From Sphingopyxis sp. (GTDB lineage Bacteria > Pseudomonadota > Alphaproteobacteria > Sphingomonadales > Sphingomonadaceae), in NCBI RefSeq assembly GCF_016704835.1, contig NZ_JADIZJ010000001.1:1039001-1103000 (forward strand): a stretch of 64,000 bases of DNA, given 5' to 3'. The notes beneath the pieces are model-generated. The model did not search any database and had not been told where the DNA came from. It saw nothing but the letters and a program-made list of their open reading frames with translations. The translations under genes and the position numbers were made by a program. Positions 16,036 through 24,646 of the stretch are shown piece by piece (the first letter of the stretch is position 1; the number at the start of each line of letters is the position of its first letter).

Positions 16036-16554
16036 CTAATCGTCGAGGCGGGCACGACCGGGGCCGATGACCCTCGCGCTCAATGACGATTTGGCGTCGT
16101 TGCCGCGCAGCGCGATTGTTTCGCCGACGCGGCCATCCTCGGCGGCGACCGCGGCATAGCTGACCGAAAAGCTTTCGGCTTCGATCGTGACGCGGACATT
16201 GTCGCCGCGGCGGATGACCGGAGCGCTGGAGGCGGTACGCGGAGAGGCTGACGCAGTCGAAGTCGCAGTCGTCGGTCCGGTCATCGGGACCCGAAGCCGC
16301 CAGCCGAGCGAGGCGCAGCGTACCGCGAGCGCATTGGCGTCGATTGCGGTGACCGAAGCCTGTTCGGGGCAACGCGCCAGCTTGATGCGCCGATCGACCG
16401 GAGTCGCGGTGCGCCCCAGCGCGCTGGCGACCATCGCAGTCAGCACGTCGATCGTCTGCCAGTCTTCGGTGGCTTGATCGGCGTGGGCAGGGATCGCGGT
16501 GGCGGCGCAGGCGACAAGCCCGGCGGCCAGCCGCGCGGTAATGGCATGAGACAA
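16036..16554 (-). CDS. flgA: Flagellar P-ring assembly chaperone FlgA
   Basis: The 172-residue protein begins with a Sec signal peptide (ITARLAAGLVACAATAIPAHA) and has the SAF-like FlgA domain (PVIRRGDNVRVTIEAESFSV and GETIALRGNDAKSSLSARVI). FlgA helps FlgI form the P ring in the periplasm. No ATG is available in frame near the signal peptide; TTG at 16554 with AGGAG 7 nt upstream was chosen. It is transcribed alone from a sigma-54 promoter, divergent from flgB. Confidence 0.88.
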   Translation of the reverse strand: MSHAITARLAAGLVACAATAIPAHADQATEDWQTIDVLTAMVASALGRTATPVDRRIKLARCPEQASVTAIDANALAVRCASLGWRLRVPMTGPTTATSTASASPRTASSAPVIRRGDNVRVTIEAESFSVSYAAVAAEDGRVGETIALRGNDAKSSLSARVIGPGRARLDD

Positions 16555-16593
16555 GATCCATCTCCTTGGGTCCAAAATGGGTACCCGCCATTT

Positions 16594-16609
16594 TGCACGA
16601 AGCGTGCCA
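16594..16609 (-). promoter_or_regulatory. Sigma-54 promoter of flgA
   Basis: On the minus strand TGGCAC-GCTTC-GTGCA matches TGGCAC-N5-TTGCA at all but one position. The expected transcript start is about 28 nt before the flgA TTG. Confidence 0.75.
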
Positions 16610-16730
16610 GTCGCGGTTTGCAGCGCGATTGGCGGCGATCCGGCGCGGCGCCGTCGGTTTTTTGACGAGCGCAATTTTGTCGCACCGCGTAGAATATTTA
16701 AACATCTGAAAAACCAACAAAAATCAAGTT

Positions 16731-16746
16731 TGGCACGGCGATTGCA
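16731..16746 (+). promoter_or_regulatory. Sigma-54 promoter of the flgB operon
   Basis: TGGCAC-GGCGA-TTGCA is an exact -24/-12 match, 73 bp before the flgB start. The AT-rich sequence just upstream (16690-16730) could hold activator sites shared with flgA. Confidence 0.85.
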
Positions 16747-16818
16747 TCGTTCTTTGTGTTTTCCGCGCGTCGGCGCCGGCAGTGACCGGACCGGGCGAGC
16801 GGCGAAAGAAGGAATTTG

Positions 16819-17172
16819 ATGATGGCATCCGAAAAACTCTTTGGCCTGCACGCGACGGCGCTCCAGCTGCGCAGCCAGCGCATGATGATGCTCGCGTCGA
16901 ACATCGCCAATGCCGCGACGCCGGGGTACAAGGCGCGCGACCTCGATTTCGCGAAAGCGCTCGACCTCGCGCAGCAGGGCGGCTCGACCGCCAATGCCGT
17001 GGAGGGCGCGGTTGCCTATCGCGTCCCGGTGCAGGCTTCGCTCGATGGTAACACCGTCGAAATGGCGACCGAACAGACGGCGTTCGCTGAGAACGCGCTC
17101 GCCTATCGCTCCAGCCTTTCGTTCCTCAGCGGCCGCGTCAACACGCTGACCCGCGCGATCAAGGGCGAATGA
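16819..17172 (+). CDS. flgB: Flagellar proximal rod protein FlgB
   Basis: The 117-residue rod protein has the conserved N-terminal rod motif (MLASNIANAATPGYKARDLD) and C-terminal helix. ATG codons at 16819 and 16822 both follow AAGAAGGAA. It is the first gene of a long plus-strand operon (flgBCDEFGHIJKL) behind a sigma-54 promoter. Confidence 0.95.
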   Translation: MMASEKLFGLHATALQLRSQRMMMLASNIANAATPGYKARDLDFAKALDLAQQGGSTANAVEGAVAYRVPVQASLDGNTVEMATEQTAFAENALAYRSSLSFLSGRVNTLTRAIKGE

Positions 17173-17579
17173 CGATGAACGGAAATTTCTCGGTCTTCGA
17201 CATCAGCGGCCGCGCGATGTCGGCGCAGCTCGTCCGTCTCAACACCACCGCATCGAACCTGGCCAACGCCGGAACGATCGCGGGCAGCGAAGCCGAAGCC
17301 TTTCGCTCGCTGAAACCCGTGTTTCGCACCGTTATGGACGGCCAGGGCCGCGCGACGGTGCAGGTCGACCAGATCACGACGTCGAAAATGGCGCCGTCGA
17401 AACGCCACGATCCGTCGAACCCGCTCGCCGACAAGGACGGCAACGTCTGGGAAGCCGCGGTCGATAGCGCCGCCGAGCTGGTCGAGATGGTCGAGACCGC
17501 GCGGCAGTATCAGAACAATGTCCAGGTCCTCGAAACCGCCAAGGGTCTGATCAACGAAACTCTCAGGATGGGACAATAA
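17169..17579 (+). CDS. flgC: Flagellar proximal rod protein FlgC
   Basis: The 136-residue protein shows the rod N-terminus (LVRLNTTASNLANAGTIAGS) and the C-terminal ELVEMVETARQYQNNVQVLE typical of FlgC. It overlaps flgB by 4 bp. The usual 'ANxxTPGY' is here ANAGTIAG. Confidence 0.95.
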   Translation: MTMNGNFSVFDISGRAMSAQLVRLNTTASNLANAGTIAGSEAEAFRSLKPVFRTVMDGQGRATVQVDQITTSKMAPSKRHDPSNPLADKDGNVWEAAVDSAAELVEMVETARQYQNNVQVLETAKGLINETLRMGQ

Positions 17580-17580
17580 A

Positions 17581-17877
17581 ATGGCCGTCAACAACGTCAC
17601 CAACGCCAGTAATGTCGTGCTCCAGCCCAAGGGCAGCGGGCAGCAGATGGGACAGAGCGATTTCCTGCGCCTGATGACCGCGCAGCTGTCGCAGCAGGAT
17701 CCGTTCAACCCGGTCGATAACCAGCAGATGGTTGCCCAGATGGCGCAATTCTCCAGCCTCGCCGGGATCAGCGAAACCAACACGACGCTGCAGCAGATTT
17801 CCGAGCAGCTCGCGGCGCAGACCCAGTTGCTCAAAGACATCAAGGCCGCCACCCCGGCGCCCGCACCCACCATCTAA
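17581..17877 (+). CDS. flgD: Truncated-type hook cap protein FlgD
   Basis: FlgD scaffolds hook assembly. This version has only 98 residues and contains just the conserved N-terminal segment (QSDFLRLMTAQLSQQDPFNP, QMVAQMAQFSSLAGI) and a helix. The C-terminal Tudor/FnIII-like domains of the usual 220-residue FlgD are missing, yet the frame ends cleanly 13 bp before flgE, so this looks like natural reduction, not a break. Confidence 0.9.
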   Translation: MAVNNVTNASNVVLQPKGSGQQMGQSDFLRLMTAQLSQQDPFNPVDNQQMVAQMAQFSSLAGISETNTTLQQISEQLAAQTQLLKDIKAATPAPAPTI

Positions 17878-17890
17878 GGAAGGAAAAGCC

Positions 17891-18718
17891 ATGTCATTCT
17901 ACACCTCGCTTTCGGGCCTCAAGGGCGCCCAGACCGAAATGTCGGTCATTTCGAATAACATCGCGAACGCCGGCTCGATCGGGTTTAAGCGCAGCAAGGC
18001 GCAGTTCGGCGATATTTTCGCTTCGTCGCCGACCCAGTCGACCAAGATGATCGCGGGCCAGGGCCAGCGACTGAACGGCATAAGCCAGCAGTTCACCCAA
18101 GGGTCGTATGAATCGAGCGAAAAGACGCTCGATATGGCTATCGTTGGCGAAGGCATGTTCGTCGTAAAGGGCGATCCGCCGCGCGAACAGGTGACCTACA
18201 CCCGCAACGGCGCGTTCACCGCGACCCCCGACCGCAATGTGATCGATTCGACGGGACAGAAGCTGCAACTTCTGCCCGTCGATGCGAACGGCAACGTCAC
18301 CGACAATACCCTGGCCGGAGCGTTTGACTTCGTGCTGCCCTCCGGCGCGCCGAGCGATCCCACCGCGCAGCTGGTCAATGTGTCGGTCGGGCTCGACGGC
18401 CTGGTTTCGGCGACCTTTGCCAATGGCGAGGCGCAGACGCTCGGCAAGGTCGCGATGGCGACGTTCCCCGCGATGGAGGGACTGCGCCCCGTCGGCGATG
18501 CCCATTGGCAGTCGTCGGGCGAAAGCGGCCCGCCGACGATCGACGCCGCGACCAATGGTCCGATGGGCGCGATCCGGTCGGGCGCGCTCGAACGATCGAA
18601 CGTCGATATCACCGAAGAACTGGTGATGCTGATCGGCGCGCAGCGCAATTTCCAGGCGAACGCCAAGGCGATCGAGGGCGCTTCGCAGCTGTCGCAAACC
18701 ATCATCAACATGCGTTGA
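17891..18718 (+). CDS. flgE: Flagellar hook protein FlgE (short form)
   Basis: Position after flgD and the N-terminal YTSLSGLKGAQTEMSVISNN plus C-terminal LVMLIGAQRNFQANAKAIEG identify FlgE. With 275 residues it is much shorter than the usual 400 or more, so the surface-exposed D2 part is reduced. FlgF/FlgG relatives are similar in size but follow separately downstream. Confidence 0.9.
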   Translation: MSFYTSLSGLKGAQTEMSVISNNIANAGSIGFKRSKAQFGDIFASSPTQSTKMIAGQGQRLNGISQQFTQGSYESSEKTLDMAIVGEGMFVVKGDPPREQVTYTRNGAFTATPDRNVIDSTGQKLQLLPVDANGNVTDNTLAGAFDFVLPSGAPSDPTAQLVNVSVGLDGLVSATFANGEAQTLGKVAMATFPAMEGLRPVGDAHWQSSGESGPPTIDAATNGPMGAIRSGALERSNVDITEELVMLIGAQRNFQANAKAIEGASQLSQTIINMR

Positions 18719-18752
18719 TCGAGCGTAATCAGCCGCTGCCGGGAGCCTTCAG

Positions 18753-19496
18753 ATGGACAAACTCATCTACACCAGCCTTACCGCGATGCGGGGCAGTCAG
18801 GCCCGGCAGACGGCGATCGCCAACAATCTGGCGAATGCACAGACGCCCGGGTTTCGCGCCGACATGGCCGAGGCGCAGGCGTTGTGGCTGAACGGCAGCG
18901 GGCTCGACGCGCGCGCGATGTCGTCGGAAGAAGTGCTCGGCGCCGACATGCGTGCCGGCACGGTCACCGCGACGGGACGCGACCTCGATATCGCAATCCA
19001 GGGCGATGCGTTGCTCGTGGTGCAGGCACCCGACGGCGCCGAAGCCTATACGCGGCGCGGCGACTTGCAGATTTCGCCGAGCGGACTTTTGACCACCGGC
19101 GATGGCCACCCCGTTCAGGGCGGTCAGGGGCCGGTTACGATTCCGCCCGCCGACGCGGTGACGATCGACGTCGAGGGCCGGGTTTGGATCGTGCCCGCGG
19201 GCGGCGATGCCGAAAATCCGCAGGAGGTCGACCGGATCCGGCTCGCGACCCCGACGGGTTCGGACATCGCCAAGGGGCTCGACGGCCTGTTCCGCGTCAA
19301 GGGCGAGGGCATTCTGCCCGACGATCCCGAAGCGCGGCTGATCACCCGCTCGATCGAAGGTTCGAACGTCGCCGCCACCACCGCGCTGGTCGACATGATC
19401 GAGGCGAGCCGGAGCTGGGACACCCAGCTCAAGCTGGTCAGCGACGCACGCGACATGGACAGCGCGACCGCCAATCTGATGCAGCTTCCCCGTTAA
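18753..19496 (+). CDS. flgF: Flagellar proximal rod protein FlgF
   Basis: The 247-residue rod protein starts MDKLIYTSLTAMRGSQARQT, with IANNLANAQTPGFRADM and the C-terminal ATTALVDMIEASRSWDTQLK, all typical of FlgF. It lies between flgE and flgG, the standard order. Confidence 0.93.
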   Translation: MDKLIYTSLTAMRGSQARQTAIANNLANAQTPGFRADMAEAQALWLNGSGLDARAMSSEEVLGADMRAGTVTATGRDLDIAIQGDALLVVQAPDGAEAYTRRGDLQISPSGLLTTGDGHPVQGGQGPVTIPPADAVTIDVEGRVWIVPAGGDAENPQEVDRIRLATPTGSDIAKGLDGLFRVKGEGILPDDPEARLITRSIEGSNVAATTALVDMIEASRSWDTQLKLVSDARDMDSATANLMQLPR

Positions 19497-19508
19497 GGAG
19501 ATAATGAA

Positions 19509-20294
19509 ATGAGCTTCGGTGCCTTGCACGTCGCGCGAACCGGTCTGGATGCCCAGGGCTTCCGGATGCAGGTGATCGCCAACAACCTCGCCAACGTGAA
19601 CACGACGGGTTTCAAGCGCGACCGCGCCAGCTTTGAAACGCTGAGCTATCAGATGATGACCGCGCCGGGGGCGCCGTCGTCGGCCGAAAACCGATACGCG
19701 ACCGGGCTCAACCTTGGCAGCGGGGTGTCGCTCGGCGGCACGTCGCGCATCGATACGCAGGGGACGTTCGCGACCACCGGCAACGCACTCGACATGGCGA
19801 TCGACGGCGCTGGCTATTTCCAGGTCGAAATGCCCGACGGGCGCACCGGCTATACCCGCGCCGGCAATTTCGGCCGCTCGCCCGACGGCACGATCGTGAC
19901 GTCGGACGGCAAGCCGCTCACCCCCGCGATCCAGATTCCCGAGGATAGCACCAATGTGTCGATCGGCGCCGACGGCACCGTGTCGGCGACCGGCGCCGAC
20001 GGGACGCTGACCGAACTCGGCCGCATCGAACTCGCGCGCTTTGCCAACCCGGCGGGCCTCCAGGCGATCGGCGACAATATGCTCGTCGAGACCGCCGCTT
20101 CGGGAGCGCCGCAGGTCGGCGCCGCGGGGCTGGAAGGCCGCGGCAGCTTGCGCGGCGGGATGCTCGAGGGATCGAACGTCAATGTCGTCGAGGAACTCGT
20201 CGACATGATCGAGACGCAGCGCGCCTACGAGGTCAATTCGAAGATGATCCAGGCCACCGACGAGATGATGAAAAATGCTGCGCAGACGCTCTAA
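19509..20294 (+). CDS. flgG: Flagellar distal rod protein FlgG
   Basis: The 261-residue distal rod protein has NNLANVNTTGFKRDRASFET near its start, the LDMAIDGAGYFQVEMPDGRT core and VEELVDMIETQRAYEVNSKM at its end. Length is exactly that of the family. Its last 20 bases overlap flgH. Confidence 0.96.
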   Translation: MSFGALHVARTGLDAQGFRMQVIANNLANVNTTGFKRDRASFETLSYQMMTAPGAPSSAENRYATGLNLGSGVSLGGTSRIDTQGTFATTGNALDMAIDGAGYFQVEMPDGRTGYTRAGNFGRSPDGTIVTSDGKPLTPAIQIPEDSTNVSIGADGTVSATGADGTLTELGRIELARFANPAGLQAIGDNMLVETAASGAPQVGAAGLEGRGSLRGGMLEGSNVNVVEELVDMIETQRAYEVNSKMIQATDEMMKNAAQTL

Positions 20295-20943
20295 GCTGTT
20301 GGTTGGTGTGGCGTTTGCCCTCGCGCTCGTGCCGGTTGGCGCGGCGGCGAAGGACAAATCGCCGCCCGACACCTTTGCTGCGGCGACGCCGGTTCCCCCG
20401 GCACCGTTGCCCGGCAATGGCTCGATCTTTCAGGGCAGCTATGTGCCGCTGACCTCGGGCGGTCGCGCCGGGCAGGTCGGCGACATTCTGACCATCCAGC
20501 TCGTCGAGCGCACCGCCGCGACCAAAAGCAACGCCGCGGGGACGCAGCGCGACGGCAATATCAGTATAACGCCGCCGGCGACCGGGCCGCTGTCGCTGTT
20601 CAACCCCAGCGATATCGCGATGGGCGGCGGCCAGCAATTCAAGGGCAAGGGCGATGCGTCGCAATCGAACGCCTTGTCGGGTGAGGTCAGCGTGACCATC
20701 GCCGCGGTCTATCCGAACGGCACGATGCTGGTGCGCGGCGAAAAGCTGCTGACGCTCAATCGCGGCGACGAACGCGTCCAGATTTCGGGGATCGTCCGCG
20801 CGATGGATATCAGCCCCGACAACCGTATCCTGTCGACCCGCGTCGCCGACGCGAACATCCGTTACGTCGGCAAGGGCGAGATCGCGCGCGCCAGCAAGCA
20901 AGGCTGGTTGCAGCGTTTCTTCTCGATCATCAGCCCGTTCTGA
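20275..20943 (+). CDS. flgH: Flagellar L-ring protein FlgH lacking a lipobox cysteine
   Basis: FlgH builds the outer-membrane L ring and is normally a lipoprotein. This 222-residue homologue has the family core (RAGQVGDILTIQLVERTAAT, YPNGTMLVRGEKLLTLNRGD, VADANIRYVGKGEIA) and a basic, hydrophobic signal peptide (LLVGVAFALALVPVGAAA), but no cysteine anywhere, so no lipid anchor. It overlaps flgG by 20 bp; the ATG at 20275 gives a complete signal peptide. Confidence 0.93.
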   Translation: MLRRRSKLLVGVAFALALVPVGAAAKDKSPPDTFAAATPVPPAPLPGNGSIFQGSYVPLTSGGRAGQVGDILTIQLVERTAATKSNAAGTQRDGNISITPPATGPLSLFNPSDIAMGGGQQFKGKGDASQSNALSGEVSVTIAAVYPNGTMLVRGEKLLTLNRGDERVQISGIVRAMDISPDNRILSTRVADANIRYVGKGEIARASKQGWLQRFFSIISPF

Positions 20944-20956
20944 AAAGGATCATAAA

Positions 20957-22066
20957 GTGTCCCAGCGTCCTACCCTGTTCGCCCTGATCGCGCTCCTGCT
21001 CGCCAGCCTGACCTTTGCGGCGCCGGCGCAGGCGCAGCGCATCAAGGACATGGGCCAGTTCCAGGGGCTGCGCGCCAACCAACTGACGGGCTATGGCATC
21101 GTGGTTGGCCTCGCGGGGACGGGCGACGACAGCCTCGACTATTCGACGCTGGGCATGAAGGGTGCGATTTCGCGCTTTGGCCTGACCTTGCCGCCGGGGG
21201 TCAACCCGGCGCTGAAGAATGCGGCGGCGGTGATGATCACCGCCGAACTGCCGCCTTTTGCCAAGCCTGGCCAGCGGCTCGACGTGACGGTGTCGGCGAT
21301 CGGCAAGGCGAAAAGCTTGCGCGGCGGCACCCTCGTGCTGGCGCCGCTCTATGGCGCCGACGGGCAGATTTACGCGATGGTGCAGGGCAACCTCGTCATC
21401 GGTGGGCTTGGCGTCGATGCCGCCGACGGGTCGAAAGTGACAGTCAACGTCCCGTCGAGTGGCCGCATCGCCAGCGGCGCGACGGTCGAGCGTGCGGTCG
21501 ATACCGGCTTTGCCGCGAGCACCGGGCTGACCTTTAACCTCCACCAGTTCGACGCCACGAATGCCAAGCGCGTCGCCGACGCGATCAATGCCGCCATCCC
21601 TGGCAGCGCATCGATGATCGACGGCGCCAGCATCGCGATCCGCGCCGTCGGCAACGGCGACGACCGGATGCGGCTGATGTCGCAAATCGAAAATCTCGGC
21701 GTCCAGCGCTCCGAACCGTCGGCGAAAGTGATCGTCAACGCGCGCACCGGCACCGTGGTGATCAACGGCGCGGTTCGCGTCGGCACCGCCGCGGTCAGCC
21801 ACGGCAAGCTCACCGTGTCGATCAAGGAATCGCCGACGGTGGTTCAGCCGGCGCCGTTCAGCCGCGGCGAAACCGCGATCGAACCGTCGAGCGAAATCGA
21901 GGTCGCCGAAGACTATCGCCCCGCCTTCTTGATGAAACCCAATGCCTCGCTGTCCGAACTCGTCGATGCGATCAACCGTCTGGGCGTTTCCCCCGGCGAT
22001 CTGGTCGCGATCCTCGAGGCGCTCAGCCAGGCGGGTGCCCTCACAGCAGAATTGGTGATCATATGA
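20957..22066 (+). CDS. flgI: Flagellar P-ring protein FlgI
   Basis: The 369-residue periplasmic ring protein has a Sec signal peptide (ALIALLLASLTFAAPAQA) and conserved stretches RIKDMGQFQGLRANQLTGYG and GTGDDSLDYSTLGMKGAI. GTG at 20957 is the start, with AAAGGATC upstream. It needs the chaperone FlgA, encoded divergently. Confidence 0.96.
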   Translation: MSQRPTLFALIALLLASLTFAAPAQAQRIKDMGQFQGLRANQLTGYGIVVGLAGTGDDSLDYSTLGMKGAISRFGLTLPPGVNPALKNAAAVMITAELPPFAKPGQRLDVTVSAIGKAKSLRGGTLVLAPLYGADGQIYAMVQGNLVIGGLGVDAADGSKVTVNVPSSGRIASGATVERAVDTGFAASTGLTFNLHQFDATNAKRVADAINAAIPGSASMIDGASIAIRAVGNGDDRMRLMSQIENLGVQRSEPSAKVIVNARTGTVVINGAVRVGTAAVSHGKLTVSIKESPTVVQPAPFSRGETAIEPSSEIEVAEDYRPAFLMKPNASLSELVDAINRLGVSPGDLVAILEALSQAGALTAELVII

Positions 22067-22392
22067 CGACGCCCATTTCTTCGACCCCCGCAGCGCGGCC
22101 GTTCGTGCCGGCTTCGGCCACCCCGACCCTCGCGGGTGGTGGTGGCGACGGCGGGCTGCGCAAGGCGGCCGAACAGTTCGAGGCGGTGATCCTGCGCCAG
22201 CTGCTGGCGTCGATGCGCCAGGCAAAGCTTGGCGACGACATGATGGGATCGAGCGCGACCGACAATTTTCGCGAAATGGCCGACGCGCGCACCGCCGACT
22301 CGATCGCCGCGATGCGCCAGTTCGGCATCGCCGACATGGTCGAGCGACAGTTTCGCGGGCGGCTCGGCAATGCGGCTGGAGGGGTGCAATGA
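22063..22392 (+). CDS. flgJ: Rod-binding FlgJ N-terminal domain protein (no muramidase)
   Basis: The 109-residue protein has only the rod-cap domain of FlgJ (LRKAAEQFEAVILRQLLASM, FREMADARTADSIAAM). The C-terminal muramidase of enterobacterial FlgJ is missing, as in most alphaproteobacteria; the slt gene beside flhA probably supplies that activity. It overlaps flgI and flgK by 4 bp each. Confidence 0.9.
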   Translation: MTTPISSTPAARPFVPASATPTLAGGGGDGGLRKAAEQFEAVILRQLLASMRQAKLGDDMMGSSATDNFREMADARTADSIAAMRQFGIADMVERQFRGRLGNAAGGVQ

Positions 22393-23714
22393 GCGATCTT
22401 CTTGGCATCGGCTATAGCGGGCTCAAAGCCTATTCGCGCGCGCTGTCGACGATCGGCGACAATATCGCCAACGCGCAGACTCCCGGTTATGCGCGGCGGC
22501 GGCTCGACATGATGGAGCCGGTCAGCGGTAGCGATTCGGTTTTTTATCGCGGTAACATCAACCCCAGTGGGGTCGAGATCCGCGGTGTCAGTCGCTCGGT
22601 CGATGCCTGGCTGATCGAAGATTCGCGGATCTCTTCGGGCGATTCCGAACGCTCAGCAACCAAGCTTGGCTGGCTGGGCAAGGTCGAAGGCGCGCTGAGC
22701 GACGAGAGCAATGGCATCAAGACCGGGCTCACCAAGCTGTTCACCACCGCCGACCAATTGACCGCCGATCCGGCGAACAAAACACTGCGCAGCCAGTTCC
22801 TGCAGTCGGCCGACGACATAGCGTCGGGCTTTCGCACTGCTGCGGGCGAGCTCGACAAGATGGGTGACGGCATCGAAGGCGCGGCGGCGAGCACCGTCGA
22901 GGATTTCAACGCGAATCTGAACGCGCTCGAACAGATCAACATCGGACTGCGCAAGGCGCGGCCAGGGTCGACCAACGCGGCGAGCCTGCTCGACGAACGC
23001 GACCGGCTGCTCGACAAATTGTCGTCGCAGGCCGGGGTCAGCGCGACCTTTGAAAATAACGGATCGGTGACGCTGCGCGCCGCCGGGTCCGGCGACCTGC
23101 TCGTCGGCGGCGGCGCGGTCAACCCGATCACGGTGACCGCGGCGCCCGACGGCCGCCTGTCGTACAGCGTTGGCGGTTCGCCGCTGACGGTGACCACGGG
23201 CTCGCTGGCCGGGCAGGCGGAGGCGGCCAATCATGTCGCCGATCAGCGCGCCGGGCTCGATGTGATGGCAACATCGTTTGCAGCCCAGCTCAACGCTGCG
23301 CATCAGGCGGGCACCGATGCCAATGGCAATCCGGGCGCGCCGCTGTTCACCGGCACCAGCGCCGCGACGCTGACCTTAAGCGCGCTGACGCCCGAACAGG
23401 TCGCTGCCGCCAATGCGTCAGGCAGCAACGGCAATATGCTCGCGCTTGGCGCGCTGCGCGGCGCGGGCGATCCCGAAGCGCGCTGGTCGGGGCATCTGGC
23501 GACGCAGGCGCAGACGACGGCATCGGCGCGTGCTCAGGATGCTGCGGCGGGAACCCGCGCCGACGCGGCTGCCGCGGCGCGTGACGGGGTGAGCGAGGTC
23601 GATCTCGACAAGGAAGCGGCCGAGTTGCTGCGCTTTCAGCAAGCCTATCAGGCCGCGGCGCGCACGATCCAGGTCGCGCGCGAAACCATGCAAACGCTTT
23701 TAAGCTCGATCTAG
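22389..23714 (+). CDS. flgK: Hook-filament junction protein FlgK
   Basis: The 441-residue protein has SGLKAYSRALSTIGDNIANA with QTPGYARRRLDM at the start and EAAELLRFQQAYQAAARTIQ near the end. It joins hook to filament and is exported late with the FlgN chaperone. Being in the flgB operon it is under sigma-54 here; no separate FliA site was seen before it. Confidence 0.94.
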   Translation: MSDLLGIGYSGLKAYSRALSTIGDNIANAQTPGYARRRLDMMEPVSGSDSVFYRGNINPSGVEIRGVSRSVDAWLIEDSRISSGDSERSATKLGWLGKVEGALSDESNGIKTGLTKLFTTADQLTADPANKTLRSQFLQSADDIASGFRTAAGELDKMGDGIEGAAASTVEDFNANLNALEQINIGLRKARPGSTNAASLLDERDRLLDKLSSQAGVSATFENNGSVTLRAAGSGDLLVGGGAVNPITVTAAPDGRLSYSVGGSPLTVTTGSLAGQAEAANHVADQRAGLDVMATSFAAQLNAAHQAGTDANGNPGAPLFTGTSAATLTLSALTPEQVAAANASGSNGNMLALGALRGAGDPEARWSGHLATQAQTTASARAQDAAAGTRADAAAAARDGVSEVDLDKEAAELLRFQQAYQAAARTIQVARETMQTLLSSI

Positions 23715-23727
23715 GAAGGCGACGACG

Positions 23728-24558
23728 ATGATTAACGCCGTGGGCAATCGCATGACGCGCGAGATCGCGCGCCAGCAGAAACTCGCCGACCAGATCGAAC
23801 GGACGCAGATCCAGATTTCGAGCGGCAAACGGCTCCAGCGCATGTCCGACGACCCGGTGTCGGCGCGGCGGATCGCGACGATCGGCACGACGCAGGCGAG
23901 CATCACCGCGTGGAACACCAATATCAATACCGCCACGGCGCTGGTGTCACAGGCCGACGCGGCGCTGAAATCGGTGAGCAATCTGATGACCCGCGCGCGC
24001 GAACTGACGGTTGCCGCGGCGAACGATACGACAAGCGCCGCCGACCGCGCGACGATCGCCGCCGAACTCGGCACGATCGCCGACGAGATCGACAGCCTGG
24101 CGGCAACGCGCGATTCGAACGGCGAGCCGGTTTTCGCGAGCAGCACTGCGCGCGTGATGCGGTTCGATGGCGACATCAGCTTTGCGCCGGTTCCGGCCGC
24201 CGCCGATGTTTTTGTCATCGCGGGTAACAGCTTGTCGACCGGGATCCGCGATGCCGCGATTGCGGTCGCGGCGGGTAACAAGCCTGCGATGGGAACCGCG
24301 TTGACCGCGCTCAATACCGCGATCGGCCACGTTGCCGACCGTCATGCCGCCATCGGCCTGTCGGCTGGGCGGCTCGAGCGTATCGGGGACGGGCTGGCGG
24401 CGCGCGAAATCACGCTGAAGGACGAACGCTCATCGGTCGAGGACACCGACCTGTCGGTCGCGATCGCCGAGCTCAACGCGCAGGATCTGACGCTCGGCGC
24501 CGCGCAGGCGGCCTTTGCCAAGATCAACCGCCAGACCTTGTTCGATATTTTGAACTGA
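23728..24558 (+). CDS. flgL: Hook-filament junction protein FlgL
   Basis: The 276-residue flagellin-like protein has N-terminal RQQKLADQIERTQIQISSGK and RLQRMSDDPVSARRIATI, and a C-terminal AELNAQDLTLGAAQAAFAK, which fit FlgL. It follows flgK by 13 bp and closes the hook operon. Confidence 0.93.
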   Translation: MINAVGNRMTREIARQQKLADQIERTQIQISSGKRLQRMSDDPVSARRIATIGTTQASITAWNTNINTATALVSQADAALKSVSNLMTRARELTVAAANDTTSAADRATIAAELGTIADEIDSLAATRDSNGEPVFASSTARVMRFDGDISFAPVPAAADVFVIAGNSLSTGIRDAAIAVAAGNKPAMGTALTALNTAIGHVADRHAAIGLSAGRLERIGDGLAAREITLKDERSSVEDTDLSVAIAELNAQDLTLGAAQAAFAKINRQTLFDILN

Positions 24559-24564
24559 TCGCGC

Positions 24565-24591
24565 TCAATCTCGCGGCGCTGCTGCCGTTAA
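24565..24591 (+). promoter_or_regulatory. Sigma-28 promoter of motAB
   Basis: TCAA-N15-GCCGTTAA lies just past the flgL stop and 55 bp before motA. The -10 box is identical to that of fliD. Confidence 0.65.
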
Positions 24592-24646
24592 GCATAAAGA
24601 CGCATTTTGAATTTGGGGCTTTCGGCCCGGATGGAGTTGACCCCGC

